From positions 594,526,410 to 594,590,409 of the forward strand of contig CM057344.1 of NCBI GenBank assembly GCA_030015575.1: DNA of 64,000 bases. The letters are read 5' to 3'. Of the stretch, positions 10,797 through 23,079 are shown piece by piece. Position numbers and translations under genes: made by a program. The notes beneath the pieces are model-generated. The model was not told where the DNA came from. It saw only the letters and a program-made list of their open reading frames with translations, and ran no database searches. This stretch comes from Agapanthus africanus. Lineage: Eukaryota > Streptophyta > Magnoliopsida > Asparagales > Amaryllidaceae. How positions within the stretch are numbered: position 1 is the stretch's first letter; every line of letters begins with the position of its first letter.

Positions 10797-11208
10797 GGTC
10801 ATAAGATGCTTGGGGCAAAATATTATCGGGAATTTCAAGTGTTGAAATTTGCAATGAGATTGCATACCTTCTATGAGATAGTTGGATCCCGATACCCACT
10901 GCGAGTAAGAGTTACTCCTGGGAGAGTTTTACACATTGCAATTACCTGATCAAGTAGGTGTCTAGAAAGGTGTCAACGGGGTTACGCCTCTGGGAAAACG
11001 AGGTTTACATTAATTAGGTTCGTACGAAAGCACGGGGGACCTCCCTCAAAGTACCGATACTGGCCTGGCTGAAAGATTGGCGAACTTGTATTAATCCTGG
11101 CTAATCTTTCCTTTTAGGGTTTGGAGGAAGATTTGATAAAAAGCAGTGAGAGCCATCCTGATTAGATAAGATAATAACCAATCTGATCTTGCACGAGTAT
11201 ACGCTAAA

Positions 11209-14200
11209 GTGTTTTCTTCTCTCTCTCTCCAGGTAGCGACCATTTCATGCCCTAATGAAGATAATAATATGGATGTATTGACCGAACCCGCATGTTATAC
11301 TGTGCTGGGGAACGTTGGTTCCGTTCTTTCCTATAAGAGTTATAGGAATGAACAGGATATAGGGGAATACCAGGATTCCCATGCCACCCGAATGAAGAAA
11401 GTACATGTTGATGCATTTTCTTCGGGTGTGTTCGTTACAGAGAACTGTTTCCCCATTTGCTCTACGTCCTGGGTATTAGATACCGGGTCAGGATCCTATA
11501 TATGTAATCAGTTACATGGGCTTAAGAAAGGTAGAGAACTTGGAGAAGGTGATAAAGACATTAGAGTTGGAAATGGTGCAATTGTTGCAGCTAAGACTGT
11601 CGGGGAATATCACCTTGTATTACCAACTGGTAATACATTGGTTCTGAACGAATGCTATTACATGCCGAACCTGATATGCAACATTATATCGGTTTCTTTG
11701 TTGAGTAAAGAGGGATATAATTTTGTATTACAGGACAATATTATGAACATTTTCCGTAACCAAAAGTTGGTTGGATCAAGCACGTTGTGCAATGGCATTT
11801 ATGTTCTAAATCAATCAACAGTTCTGAGCATAACAAACACACACAAGAGGAAGAGTTCAGAACTGAACGAATCCTTCTTGTGGCATTGTAGACTGGGTCA
11901 CATCAATGCGATACGACTGGCTAAGTTGCATAAGGATGGATATTTAAATCCGTTTGAATTTTCATCTTATGACACTTGCCAGTCATGTCTCAAAGGCAAG
12001 ATGACCAAAACTCCGTTTACGGGACACGGAGAAAGAGTTACCGAACTCTTGGGACTTATACATAGTGATGTATGCGGTCCCATGTCTACACATGCCAGGG
12101 ATGGTTTTTCGTACTTTATTACATTCACTGACGATCTCTCTAGGTTCGTGTATGTGTTCCTGATGAAACACAAATCAGAAGCTTTTGAGAAATTTAGAGA
12201 ATATAAACAAGAAGTTGAGAACCAAACCGGAAAAAGTATTAAAATCCTACGATCTGATCGAGGAGAAGAATACTTGAGCATTGAATTCGTGGACTTCCTA
12301 AAAGAGAATGGGATTCTCTCTCAGCTAACTCCTCCATATACACCACAGCACAACGGTGTATCGGAGCGGAGAAACCGCACCCTATTAGATATGGTGCGCT
12401 CTATGATGAGTGTAGCTGAGTTACCTGTTTCCTTTTGGGGATATGCACTGGAAACAGCAGCATACCTACTGAACAGGGTTCCCACCAAATCTATGCCTAC
12501 CACACCATATGAGATATGGGAAGGGAAGAGACCATATCTTAATTTTATAAAGATATGGGGTTGCCCGGCCTATGTCAAAAGACAAAAACAGGACAAACTC
12601 GAGGCAAGATCTGTTTTGTGTAAATTTGTTGGATATCCCAAACATTCGCGAGGGTATATCTTCTACCACCGTGAGGAACAAAGAGTATTTGTTGCTCAAC
12701 ATGCCACCTTTTTAGAAAAGGAATTTCTTGCAAAAGAAATTAGTGGCTCTGAGGTAGAACTGGAAGAGGTTCCAGCTGAACAAAACACAACAGAAGATTT
12801 AGTGGAACCAGAGCATTCAGTAGCTCCCGACGAACCTCAGCCTCTCCGCCGATCTAGTAGGGTTCCTCGCCCACCTGAGAGATACTACGGTTTTCTCATG
12901 GATGGTGGGAGCGAGGATTGTATCATAGAGGATGATGACCCAACTAGCTTCGAGCAGGCCATCACGAGTGGGGACTCAGTGAAATGGTTGGATGCTATGC
13001 GGTCCGAGATGGAATCCATGTACACCAACAAAGTATGGACTTTGGAAGTTGCTCCTGAAGGGGTAAAACCCATTGGGAGCAAGTGGATCTTCAAGAAGAA
13101 AATTGGTGTAGATGGGAAAGTGGAGACTTTCAAAGCTAGACTTGTTGCAAAAGGTTTTCGTCAAAGACCAGGTGTGGACTATGACGAAACCTTTTCTCCA
13201 GTGGCTATGCTTAAATCCATCCGGATCATGCTTGCCATCGCTGCATATCATGATTACGAAATCTGGCAAATGGATGTTAAGACCGCCTTTCTAAATGGTG
13301 ATTTAGAAGAGTGCGTGTACATGACTCAGTCAGAGGGATTCGTAGATAGTGGGAGTAGCCGGAAGGTGTGCAAGCTGCTTAAATCCATTTATGGATTAAA
13401 GCAAGCATCGCGGAGTTGGAACATCTGCTTTGACGTCGTTATCAAAGAGTTTGATTTCGTCAAAAACCCAGATGAACCTTGTATCTACAAGAAGGTAGCA
13501 GAGAGTAAGGTTGTCTTCCTCGTATTGTACGTGGACGACATACTCTTGATAGGAAATGATATTCCTATGCTGCAATCGGTCAAGCTCTTCTTATCATAAA
13601 GATTCTCAATGAAAGATCTTGGTGATGCCTCCTGCATATTGGGAATCAGGATCTATAGAGATAGATCCAAAAGGATATTGGGATTGTCCCAATCCAGGTA
13701 CATTGACACCATACTAAAGAGGTTTAGTATGGAAGAATCTAAGCGTGGGAACTTGCCCACGATCTCTGGAGTCACTCTCTCCAAAGAGATGTCTCCCAAG
13801 ACTGATTTGGAGAGAGCTCGCATGCAAGGGATACCCTATGCTTCGGCTGTAGGCTCTATCATGTACGCGATGCTGTGTACTAGACCCGATGTAGCATACT
13901 CACTAAGTGTAGTGAGCAGGTATCAAGCTGATCCTGGAGAGAGTCACTGGACAGCTGTGAAGAGCATTCTCAAGTACTTGCGAAGGACTAAAGAGATGCT
14001 CTTGGTGTATGGTAACGGAGAACTCCAAGTGGAGTCCTTTACCGATTCGAGCTTCCAGAGTGATAATGACGACTCTAAGTCGCAGTCGGGCTTTGTCTTT
14101 ATCCTTTACGGAGGGGCGGTTAGCTGGAAGAGTTCCAAGCAGGAAACCGTGGCAGACTCGACGATGGAGGCTGAATACATCGCTGCCAACGATGCTGCTA

Positions 14201-14514
14201 AAGAGGCTGTCTGGATCAAGAAGTTCATTACTGAACTTGGAGTGGTTCTATCCATTGAGCATCCAATACCTTTGTATTGCGATAAAAATGGAACGGTGGC
14301 TTTGGCCAAGGAACCCAGGTCCCATCAGCGATCCAGGCATATTCTGAGGCGGTATCACCTGATCCGGGAGATAGTTGATCGCCGGGAGATCGAGGTCAGG
14401 AGGGTTGACACGAAGAACAACACAGCGGATCCACTCACGAAGGCCATTCCCCAGATACAGTTTGAGAGACTCTTCGGGATGCTCGGTATGCGATACTACA
14501 GCAGCTGGCCCTAG
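11209..14514 (+). pseudogene. C1 pol polyprotein (protease, integrase, RT, RNase H)
   Basis: This region encodes the enzymes that copy and insert the element. Aspartic protease has WVLDTGSG near 11.49 kb. The pre-integrase zinc region has HCRLGHI with CQSCLKGKM at 11.88-12.0 kb. The integrase core has HSDVCG, FTDDLSR and ERRNRT at 12.06-12.4 kb. RT carries QMDVKTAFLNGD near 13.27 kb and YVDDILL near 13.53 kb. RNase H lies at about 14.03-14.3 kb with FTDSSF, EAEYIA and DKNG, followed by HILRRYHLIRE. Length and order are normal for Angela/BARE Copia. It is nearly intact with about one interruption. A CAG splice-acceptor-like site sits just before the coding start. Confidence 0.92.
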
Positions 14515-14516
14515 TG

Positions 14517-14528
14517 CAAGTGGGAGAT
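14517..14528 (+). other. C1 polypurine tract
   Basis: CAAGTGGGAGAT lies between the pol end and the 3' LTR. The same GTGCAAGTGGGAGAT text precedes the C2 3' LTR, the usual Angela-type form. Confidence 0.85.
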
Positions 14529-16748
14529 TGTTAGTTGTATGTATGCCCTAGAGGCCAGTATTGTACAGATGATGTATATTATATTGGATGCTTGGACATA
14601 TATAGAGATGACTTTCTTGCTCGATATGATAATATGCTATCTGGTTACTCTTTATCTTAACATGTATACTAGTCTCTTTAAACTGTCTTATGGTTACATG
14701 TTGGTAAAGCCCTTAGGATGTGTACTTGACTACCTGGACTATGATGCAGATCATACTAGTGGGGACATGGTAGTCCATAAGTACATCCTTCAAGGTCCCT
14801 AGTCGTGGGTGTATCGAGACGGGGCATCGATATACCAGTGTAGACTAGCGTATACGCTTCTCGACCCATGAGATGGGCGATGGATGATCCCATATCCATT
14901 GGTGTTTGACATCAGAGATGGTATACGGGTGCTCAGTGGAGACTGGGTACACTGGACGGACTCGCCGAGAACTCCCAGATGGTATTATACCTCACGTCAG
15001 ATGGCAGTTCTCAGGTGACACTTGTACATGTTAGTCTGTAGACCCGAGATCGTCATAGAGTCTTGTGTGATTCCCACTGTGCTTTGATCTCCACCTTACC
15101 ACGTCCATGAGGGCGTGCAAAACGGTGGTCTTTGGGCACAGTCCCGAGTCACATGGAGGCAATGAGCGATAGGAGGGGTTTCGTCTCTCCCGGTATTGGG
15201 GGTTGATGTTGCGCTGTGCTCGATTGGCCGTAACAGGGAAGTCCCTGGCCAGGGCTGATCAGAGATTTGCTGGTAAGTGTTACCAGTAGTTTCTCGACCC
15301 GTTATGAGCCTCACATCGGCACGACTTATCGGTTATTGGGGTCTGACGTTTACCACCCCTAGACTTGATATGCAACATATCAGACGAACAGACCGGACTG
15401 TACGGTAAGTGTTACTGGTTGGATTCACAGGAGTGCGAGCGGGCTAGCTCATCGATCTTCTGATCGCTCAATACCCGGATGGCCGTTACGTTTAGCAGAC
15501 CGCTTGCGGCTTGTGGGTGCTTGATATGATCATCATCTGCTACCGGCGTATTGACGAGTCTTTAGAGTCCTACACAGAGGTTTCCTGGCTCAAGCGAAAC
15601 GAAATAGGAGTGCATATGAGATATGCGCAGGACCGAGAATGATGCGTGTATGTGATACCGTATTCCATTCTCGCGATGGATGTATCGATTGGTTATATTC
15701 GATATGACCTAGTTATCGAATCATTGATTCGATAAGCCGATACATAGGATACTAGTCGGTTATATGCGATATGACCGGATCGTTAAGTCAAGTGTTGATT
15801 TAATGATTTAATGTATAATTATATATTTGATATATTACTTTGCATTAGCTAGTATTAGTTCACTTTATATGGATTTTCTCACTTGATGTGCAAGAAGTAT
15901 ATGTGATATACTTTTGTGCACCTATTTGTATCATGTTTGATGATACTTAATCATTTAGTTAAGTGTATAGAATTAAACCATGATTAATTTGATGATTAGG
16001 GTTTTGCATATTCATTTATTTATTTATTTGTTTATTTGTTTATTTGGAAAGGATAAAGATGAGAATGGTGGCTTTCTTTGTTTCTTATTGAAGCTTCTTG
16101 AAGCTTTGACTTAGTCACCATTCTTGTCTCATGCTTAACCCTAACCATTTGAAGTAACCCTAGTTTATTCTCTACACTTAACTATGGTTAAGATTATGAT
16201 AAGTATTCATTTTCTTTTTCATTTTAAAAAGACTTATCATAATTCTAGCTTCATCTTCTTCTTCATCTTCAAGATAGAAAGCTTGATGCCATCAATGGCA
16301 ACTTGAGTTCTAAAGTGAGAAATTAAATTCTAAAGTGAACCCACCTCCTATTTCTTCACCCTCCACCTCTTGCCAAGTTATTTTGGGTGTTTTCTTCACA
16401 AGTTTCACAAATTTGTGAAGTCGGAGCTTGAACTTGTGATGCCTCGACGTAGATCATCTTCGGCACGAAGCCGACAACCTAGTCCGCCCATTTTCCTGAT
16501 GAAGCCGACGATTGAGTTCGGGATTCAAGATGGACAGCGAGAGGACACCTACGTGGAGCTAAGGAAGTGGATATCCGGATCTACAAAGGTTGTAGCTTCT
16601 GATCTTTAGTTAAATTGTTAACTAGATTCGTATTTCGCCTAGATTTCTAGTCAATGATCCGTATTAGGGTTTCTTGGCACCCATAAAATTTGAAATTGGC
16701 ATGGTTGATGCCTTGTGAGACCTCTATAGTGTGCCTAGGAACCTTACA
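14529..16748 (+). repeat. C1 3' LTR
   Basis: A 2220-bp copy of 6155-8372, starting TGTTAG and ending CCTTACA, followed by the TATAT target duplication. A 79-codon frame near its end (16370-16609) is not open in the same way in the 5' copy and is not called as a gene. Confidence 0.95.
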
Positions 16749-16753
16749 TATAT
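16749..16753 (+). repeat. Target site duplication of C1, right copy
   Basis: TATAT, identical to 6150-6154, after which T1 gag resumes. Confidence 0.9.
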
Positions 16754-18700
16754 TGCTCAGCAAATACGAATTCACCAGGCGAATGAAGCGGCTGGGCAAA
16801 TTGTTAGAACTGGGCGACCATATTCAGGCTGGTATGATCAGATAAAGTACCCGCCGGGCTACACGATCCCGAAATTCCATGTGTACAAGGGGATAGGCAA
16901 TCCCCATCAACATGTCGCTCAGTTCAGGGCTCTTTGTGGCAACACCGGTGGCGATGATAAGCTTTTGCTCCGCCAATTCATCGGCAACTTGTCGGAGACG
17001 GCATTTGAGTGGTACTCCGAACTTCCAAACGACTCCGTCAAAACTTTCGCGGAAATGGAGTTGTTGTTCACCCAGCGATTCGCGAGTGCTAGTGAACGCA
17101 CCCCAATAACGACATTGATCAGTGCCAGGGTGAAGCCGGGCGAGACATGGGTTCAGTACGCAATCCGATGGCGGAACCTGTGGTCGAAGTGCGAACAACG
17201 CATCGAAGAAGCACCAGCGGTGGGCATGTTCGTGGGCACCCTAGACCCTCATGCGACTATTTCACAGTTCATGATGTTCTTCAAACCGACCACATTCCAG
17301 GCTCTAATCGACAAGCTGGCCCAGATGGACCAAATGGGTCATAGACCATCTCCCTCGAAGCCGGAACCGCGGAACGAAAAGGGTAAAGGGAAGGCGATCT
17401 TCGTTGCGAACACCCAACAGCAGCCCAGTGCCCCAAAGCTAGCGGATCAACTGGAAGAGAGACGGCGCTATTATAATGAGAAAATGAAGCGCCCTTACTC
17501 ATTCTCGCAGGACAAAACGAAGAGGCTGTTCGAATTAGCGATGCGCAACAGGCTTATCAATTTGCCGAATCCAAAGCGACCATTGCAACCCGGCAAAGTG
17601 AATAATCCCAATTATTGCCCTTACCACCAAACGGTAAGCCATCTAATCGAAGATTGCTTCATTTTTAAGGGATGGATCGAGGATCAGTACCTACAAGGCA
17701 AGTTTGCGCTGTCTAAGAAGTGGAAAGTAAACCCACCACAACCGCACACTCCTAAGAAGACGGGCACACCGGGGGCAACGTGTGCTTTTGTTGAGGAAGC
17801 TCCATGGGAGGTGGCTCTTTCGGCCAAAACCAAAAGGATGCTGGATGATCTCCAGACATGCCCGGCGATCAGGAGGAAGAATCCGCTGGAACCCCAGATC
17901 ATCGAAGGAATGCTAAAACCGCGCCCGACTCTAAGGATTGGTGGTAATAGCCAAAGCACACACACCCAGCCGTCAAAATCTTCGAAAAAGAAGAAGAAAT
18001 CCAGAAAGCCAGTGAAGCCTGGCGATAAGCGCACGGACCTGCAAAAACAGATCGACACGTTGGAAGAGTACAACCAGAAGGCGCGGACCCCAATCACGCT
18101 ACAAGAGTTCCCCAGCCACGTCCTTGAAGACGGAGATGATGGAGAAGACTCGTCGGATGAATCTGAAGATTACGTGGCAAGTTGCCATGTGATCTCTTAC
18201 TCATTGATAGACGATGAAGAGGCTCCTTGCACCAAGAGACTGGGGGCAGGTCCTGAGCCGGAACTTCTATGGCCGTCAGACGAAATGATCGACGCCTTCC
18301 TGAGTGAAATTCATCTGAAAAGTAAAGCTGATCGAGAGCGTGAGACGGCCATATTTGAAAAGGCCAAGCGTCGGCGACTGGACGAAAGAGTCGAGACGTT
18401 TCCGCCGAATCAAGGGACATCCGTCACGAATAAAAACAAGTTCAAGACGAGGAAAAGGTTTGATAAAGCCATATTGATGGGAATGAAGCTACCACACTCC
18501 GAAGGAAACACTGTCGGTGAAGCAGAGATGCATCCTAGCTACTACTCATATCATCGAAAGATTTCGCACCCCATCGAAGAATGCGACGCTTTTAAAGGAT
18601 GGTGGCAGGGATATGTTGCTCACCGGCAACATTTTAAGCGGATGAAACTCAAAACTCGTCGAGAGCGAAGAAATACGACCGAAGAGCGTGGAAGAACTAC
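16754..18700 (+). pseudogene. T1 gag, capsid and nucleocapsid part
   Basis: This is the retrotransposon gag (capsid) domain: FEWYSELP near 17.0 kb, WVQYAIRWRNLW near 17.16 kb and a conserved helix ending DKLAQMDQM near 17.33 kb. After a basic linker come two knuckle-like modules of the form C/Y-x2-H-x5-H-x4-C followed by FKGW, at about 17.61-17.70 and 18.54-18.61 kb. Gag would form the particle and bind RNA. Long gag with extra modules is usual in Tat elements. This part is a long, largely open stretch. C1 separates it from its N-terminus. Confidence 0.85.
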
Positions 18701-18769
18701 CGGCAACTGTCGCATGGTTAATGCTGGGGGATCGTAAGTTCTCACGTTCGGGAGCGACTCCGACGAAGA

Positions 18770-20280
18770 GATGAATCTTTGCCCTCTTTTCAAAGAATCC
18801 ACCTCAGGAAAAGAGGAAGAACCGAAGACCTATGAAAATATCCAGCTGCGCAATCGTACACTGCCCGAAAAGAATCTCGGACCCGCAAACAGAAAAGATA
18901 AGGGAAAAGAGAAGGTCTCTGAAAATATCGCCCTAGATGACCAAGTCATGAAAGAGCTGACCGCCAAGGACCCGCCAAAGAAAAGTAAGGTGGACTACAA
19001 CGTTCTGGCGCACTTGAGGAAGCTACCCTCGCAGCTCAGCATTCTCGATGCCCTTTTACTATCAAAAGAAGCAAGAGATTCATTGATCAAGGCGTTACAA
19101 GAGCCAGAGCAATTCCAAGCTTTTCTCCCCGAAGAAAAGATGAAGGACGAGCTGGAGGAAGTACACACAGCCGATATTACCTTCGGCGACGAAGATTTCC
19201 TCCTTGGGACGTGCAAGCACAACCGTCCCCTATATGTCTCAGGGTACTGCCACGATATAAAGATAGGCAAAATCCTCGTTGACAATGGGTCTTCCGTCAA
19301 CCTCCTCAACGTGCGAATGTTGAAGGAAATCTGCATGAGCGTCCAGCACCCCGCTCGTGATAAAATCACCATCTCCGGGTTCGACTCTCAGTCATCACGA
19401 AATCTCGGGTCTGTGATACTGACACTGCGCTTCGGGTTACTTGTCACAGATATTAAATTTCATGTCATCGATGCCAAGACATGCTACAATGCTTTGCTTG
19501 GTCAGCCTTAGTTACATGAGTAAAACATCATCCCTTCTACACAGCATTAGTGTATGAAATACTTCAAGGATGGTCTCGAGTATACCGTAACAGGAGAGCT
19601 GAACCCATTCTCCGTAAACGAAGTCCGAAAGTACGAAGATGCAAAATACTTCTTACCAGACTTTGAAGACACAGAGAGATGTCATAAACCGGAGAACAAA
19701 GCTATCACCACTATTCCAGTTTTCGGGAGTGATACCGAGGAGGAAGAAGAGATAGTTTATTCAGGGCCGCCTCAGCGCAATAACCCGGGACCGTCCGCCC
19801 CCATGTTGATCTTCGGCAGAGACTCGGAAGACGAGGTTAACGCTATATTTTCCACTCGGACATCAATACAGGCCTTCGCCGTCGATAATCAGAGTTTGCA
19901 GATTACCTTGGTTCCACAAAAGCATTACAAGGATCTCGATACACTTGAAACTTGTAATGTACAAGAACTGCAGACATTTTACGTCCTTCCCAGGCGAAAA
20001 GCTGAACAGGCGATCCTATTCTACCGATCCGAGGAGACCAAAGTGGAGAAGGAAATCTGGCACGGCGCCAATTCTACACTCGACAGGCTCCAGCCCATCC
20101 GTCTGCCTAGATATTACTCGAAAGGCTTGAAAAGGCTATTGAAGCGCCAAGGGGTACCCTTCAGACAAACTACTCGACAAGCTCGACAACAGGATTTGGG
20201 ACGTCCCCAGGACTCAACGAAAGCTGCCCAACGGGAAAATGGAAACGGTCGGGCTCGGATATGTCCAATCTAGGAAACGG
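18770..20280 (+). pseudogene. T1 gag-pol linker and aspartic protease
   Basis: An acidic and basic linker leads into a protease with LYVSGYC, the active-site block LVDNGSSVNLL at about 19.27-19.30 kb, and a closing CYNALLGQP near 19.49 kb. DNGSS or DGGSS in place of DTGS is the usual Tat form. Downstream is a poorly conserved stretch with LDRLQPIRLPRYYSKGL near 20.08 kb that recurs in T2. The protease would mature gag and pol. The region is broken in a few places. Confidence 0.8.
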
Positions 20281-21240
20281 GAACGAGTCCATGGTAGCTA
20301 CGTCATATATGACTTCGATGAAGAATAGGACGCCCTGTTAAAAGATGCTGATCTTGAACCAAAACAAGGTCCGGTCGACAAAGCACCGAGCCCGTCATTT
20401 GAAGAATGAATGGACACGCTAGTAAGGGAAGCGGGTCAAAAGATCCAAGATGACCATAACCGTGAGATGACCATTTACGAAAAAGCCAGGACACAGCGCC
20501 TCCTTCAATAGGCTACGGAGAATGGAAATGCTCTTCCTTATCAACCCGTCGTACAAAAGGCCCGACGCAGAGGTAGAAATAAATCAAAGAATGGGAAAAG
20601 CGTTCGAGAGCAACAAAGCGGGACCAAGAAGCCATGCGATCGGGGATCGAGCAATCCAGATTCGTCTCTTATAAAGAAAATGGGTCGAGCATACTCTTTT
20701 CCTCAGAACAAAACATGGAAGATACTTAATCTCGCCATAAGACATCAAATGATTACACTCCCGGAGTCCAAGCACCCCGAGCAAGCAGACGAAGTCTCTC
20801 ATCCAGACTATTGCTCCTATCATAGGGCAATAGGTCATCCTGTTGAAGACTGCTTCACCTTCAAGAACTGGGTCGAAGATCAATATAGACAAGACAGATT
20901 CGTTCTATCTAGCAACTGGAGGGTAACCCTGCCGCGGAAGTATGAACCCAAATCCATAAGGGTAGAACCAGATCAACATCGGTCTTGGAAGCGAGCTCGT
21001 ACCTGCCACATGATAACGCTGCCAGAAGAAGGGCCTGAGAATATGGATGGCCTCCCCTGGTGCTTCAAAAACGATGATGACCAGGTGATCTCAGAATTCC
21101 CACCAGCACCGAAAGAGCTGGAAGATGGAATACATACCACTGTAGATGTGCTCAAGAAAATTGACTTGGGGACTGCAAGTGACCCGCGACCGACGTTTTT
21201 CAGTGAGCTGTTGTTTGAAGAAAGGGTGGCTATGCTGAAG
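20281..21240 (+). pseudogene. T1 pol, region before RT with a third knuckle module
   Basis: The stretch contains CSYHRAIGHPVEDCFTFKNW near 20.81-20.87 kb, the same type of CHHC module as in gag, and a Trp- and acid-rich segment (MDGLPWCFKND near 21.04 kb) that recurs in T2. It then passes into RT. Function beyond possible nucleic acid binding by the module is unknown to me. The region is broken. Confidence 0.65.
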
Positions 21241-22560
21241 GACGTGCTTATGCAACATAAGGATTGCTTTGCATGGAACTATTCCGAGATGCCGGGATTA
21301 GATCCAGAAGTTGCTGTCCACAAATTGGCAATATCCCCGGACGTCAAGCCAACTAAACAAGCGCTGAGAAGAATGCGGCTCGAGCTTGAGATGAGCATCA
21401 ACGCCGAGGTCAAGAAGCTAATCGACTCTGGTTTCATCCAAGAGGTCGAGTATCCTGATTGGATCGCCAACATTGTCCCAGTGATGAAGAAAAATGGGAC
21501 AGTACGCATATGTGTAGATTTTCGGGATCTCAATAAAGCCTGCTCGAAAGACGACTTTCCAGTACCGGTCACCGAGCTAATAATTGACAATATGTCCACC
21601 CACGAGGTTTTCTCCTTCATGGACGGCTCGTCAGGATACAATCAGATAAAAATGCATCCCGAAGACTAGAAGCACACCGCTTTCCGGACCCCTTTGGGTA
21701 TATTCTGCTACAAGGTGATGCCCTTCGGTCTAAAGAACACTGGCGCCACCTATCAGAGGGCCATGACGAAGATCTTCGACAACCTCATACAAGAAATCGT
21801 CGAATGCTATATCGACGACCTCGTGGTGAAAAGAAAATCATACGAGGAACATTTAGAGCATCTGAAGATCGTGTTTCAACGCCTTCGGCAATACAACTTG
21901 AAGATGAACCCTCTCAAATGCGCGTTCGGAGTTTCCTCGGGCAAGTTCCTAGGATTCATCATCCGACACCGAGGCATCGAGATAGATCCATCGAAGATCA
22001 AGGCAATTATGGAGATGCCTCCGCCGAGGACTCTCAAGCAGCTGTGGTCCCTCCAAGGGAAGCTTGCATTTATTCGGCGATTTATAGCCAATCTCTCAGG
22101 CAAGTACCGTCCTTACAGCCACCTGATGAAGAAGGGAACCCGTTCGTCTGGGACCATAAATGCCAAGGCGCACTGGACCAAATCAAGCAATACCTGCAGA
22201 ATTCGCCATTATTGGCCGCTCCGGTCAAGGGAAAACCTCTCATTCTGTATACAACCGCCCTTGAAGGTTCCTTAGGCGCATTATGGGCACAGGAGAATGA
22301 CCAAGGGAAGGAGAGAGCCCTCTACTATTTGAGTCGAGTTTCACTGGGGGCAGAAAGCAGTTATTCTCCCATTGAAAAACACTGCCTGGAGTTGATCTTC
22401 GCGATAACGAAACTCAGTCACCATGCATTGGCGCATGAAGTCCGTCTCATATCGAAGGTGGATCCTCTCAAGTATTTGATGTCAAAGGCCATATTAACGG
22501 GGCGACTCGCTAAATGGGCCTTGCTCTTGATGGAGTTCTCAATAACTTATTAGCCTATTA
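21241..22560 (+). pseudogene. T1 reverse transcriptase and RNase H
   Basis: RT motifs run in order: IVPVMKKNGTVRICVDFRDLN near 21.47 kb is split here as IVPVMKKNG and RICVDFRDLN, followed by FMDGSSGYNQI at 21.61 kb, FGLKNTGATYQR at 21.73 kb, and the catalytic YIDDLVV at 21.81 kb. The connection and first RNase H follow (LAFIRRFI, ALYYLSR, YSPIEKHCLELI) up to about 22.5 kb. This enzyme copies element RNA into DNA. It belongs to the Tat branch of Ty3/gypsy and is broken in a few places. Confidence 0.9.
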
Positions 22561-22565
22561 AGGCA

Positions 22566-23030
22566 GTGAAAGGCCAGGCCATCGCCGACTTCCTCGCTGA
22601 GCATCCGATACTGGCCGATTCCCCTTTGAATTGCGAACTGCCAGACGAACATGTGTTTGATGCGATCGACGGAAGTGGTACCCGGTGGGAACTTTATTTC
22701 GATGGAGCATCCTCCATGCAGAAGCGCAGACAAAACACGCCCATAATCAAATCAGGGGTAGGCCTTATCTTTGTGACCCCGCAAGGAGGGATAATGCGCT
22801 TTGCTTTCTCTTTAACAGAGCCGAGGACAAACAATGAAGCCGAGTATGAAGCTTTGACAGCAGGTCTCGAAATCTCCATCGACATGGGGATTGAGAACCT
22901 CCTCATATACGGAGACTCCCAACTGGTCGTTAGTCAAGTAAATGGCGACTACCAGACTTGCAAACCAGAATTGGTGAAGTACGGCGAGAGAGTACAGCAA
23001 CTGCTGACTCAAATACCTTTTTACACCTAG
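22566..23030 (+). pseudogene. T1 second RNase H, archaeal type
   Basis: This is an RNase HI fold with YFDGASS near 22.70 kb, GVGLIF, the strong NNEAEYEAL block at 22.83 kb and IYGDSQLVVSQVNG at 22.91 kb, giving the expected D-E-D acidic set. A second RNase H of archaeal type next to the original gypsy RNase H is a known trait of the Tat lineage. It would remove RNA from hybrids or primers during reverse transcription. T2 has the matching domain on the minus strand at about 47.98-48.45 kb. Confidence 0.88.
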
Positions 23031-23079
23031 CATACAGCGTGCGGAAAATAGCAAGACGGATGCATTAGCCAAGCTTGCT

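Larger units (their letters stand above)
8373..11208 (+). other. C1 leader, non-coding, hairpin-rich
   Basis: This 2.8-kb stretch between PBS and pol has no frame longer than about 107 codons, and none resembles Copia gag. It carries elements shared in order with the C2 leader: a long GC-rich hairpin about 200 bases after the PBS, a three-tier stem near 9.70 kb, a CCGTTAG/CTAACGG hairpin near 10.03 kb, a doubled 86-bp block, and three copies of a small TTGAC/GTCAA hairpin. Polypyrimidine-AG sites occur near its end (about 11116 and 11231). Packaging, dimerisation and splicing signals are plausible inferences. Confidence 0.7.
6155..16748 (+). mobile_element. C1: Copia element, Angela/BARE-like
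   Basis: C1 is a 10.6-kb element with both LTRs, PBS, PPT and a 5-bp target duplication. Its pol follows the Copia order protease, integrase, RT, RNase H. Sequence blocks such as GKMTKTPFTGH, HSDVCGPM, ERRNRTLLDMVRSMM and LYVDDILLIGND are those of the Angela/BARE branch. The leader between PBS and pol is 2.8 kb long, and I recognise no gag in it. The coding part is close to whole, with about one or two interruptions. A by-eye count gives about 28 differences between the 2.2-kb LTRs, near 1.3%, suggesting an age of around half a million years with a grass LTR rate. Confidence 0.9.

Noticed and set aside
11967-13294. Minus-strand frames over the C1 pol region
   Set aside because: Shadow frames of a strong plus-strand coding region, with no motif of their own.
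14539-14802. 87-codon frame at the start of the C1 3' LTR, with a near copy at 6164-6428
   Set aside because: Lies in the LTR and is present twice only because LTRs are duplicated. No family likeness, no start context.
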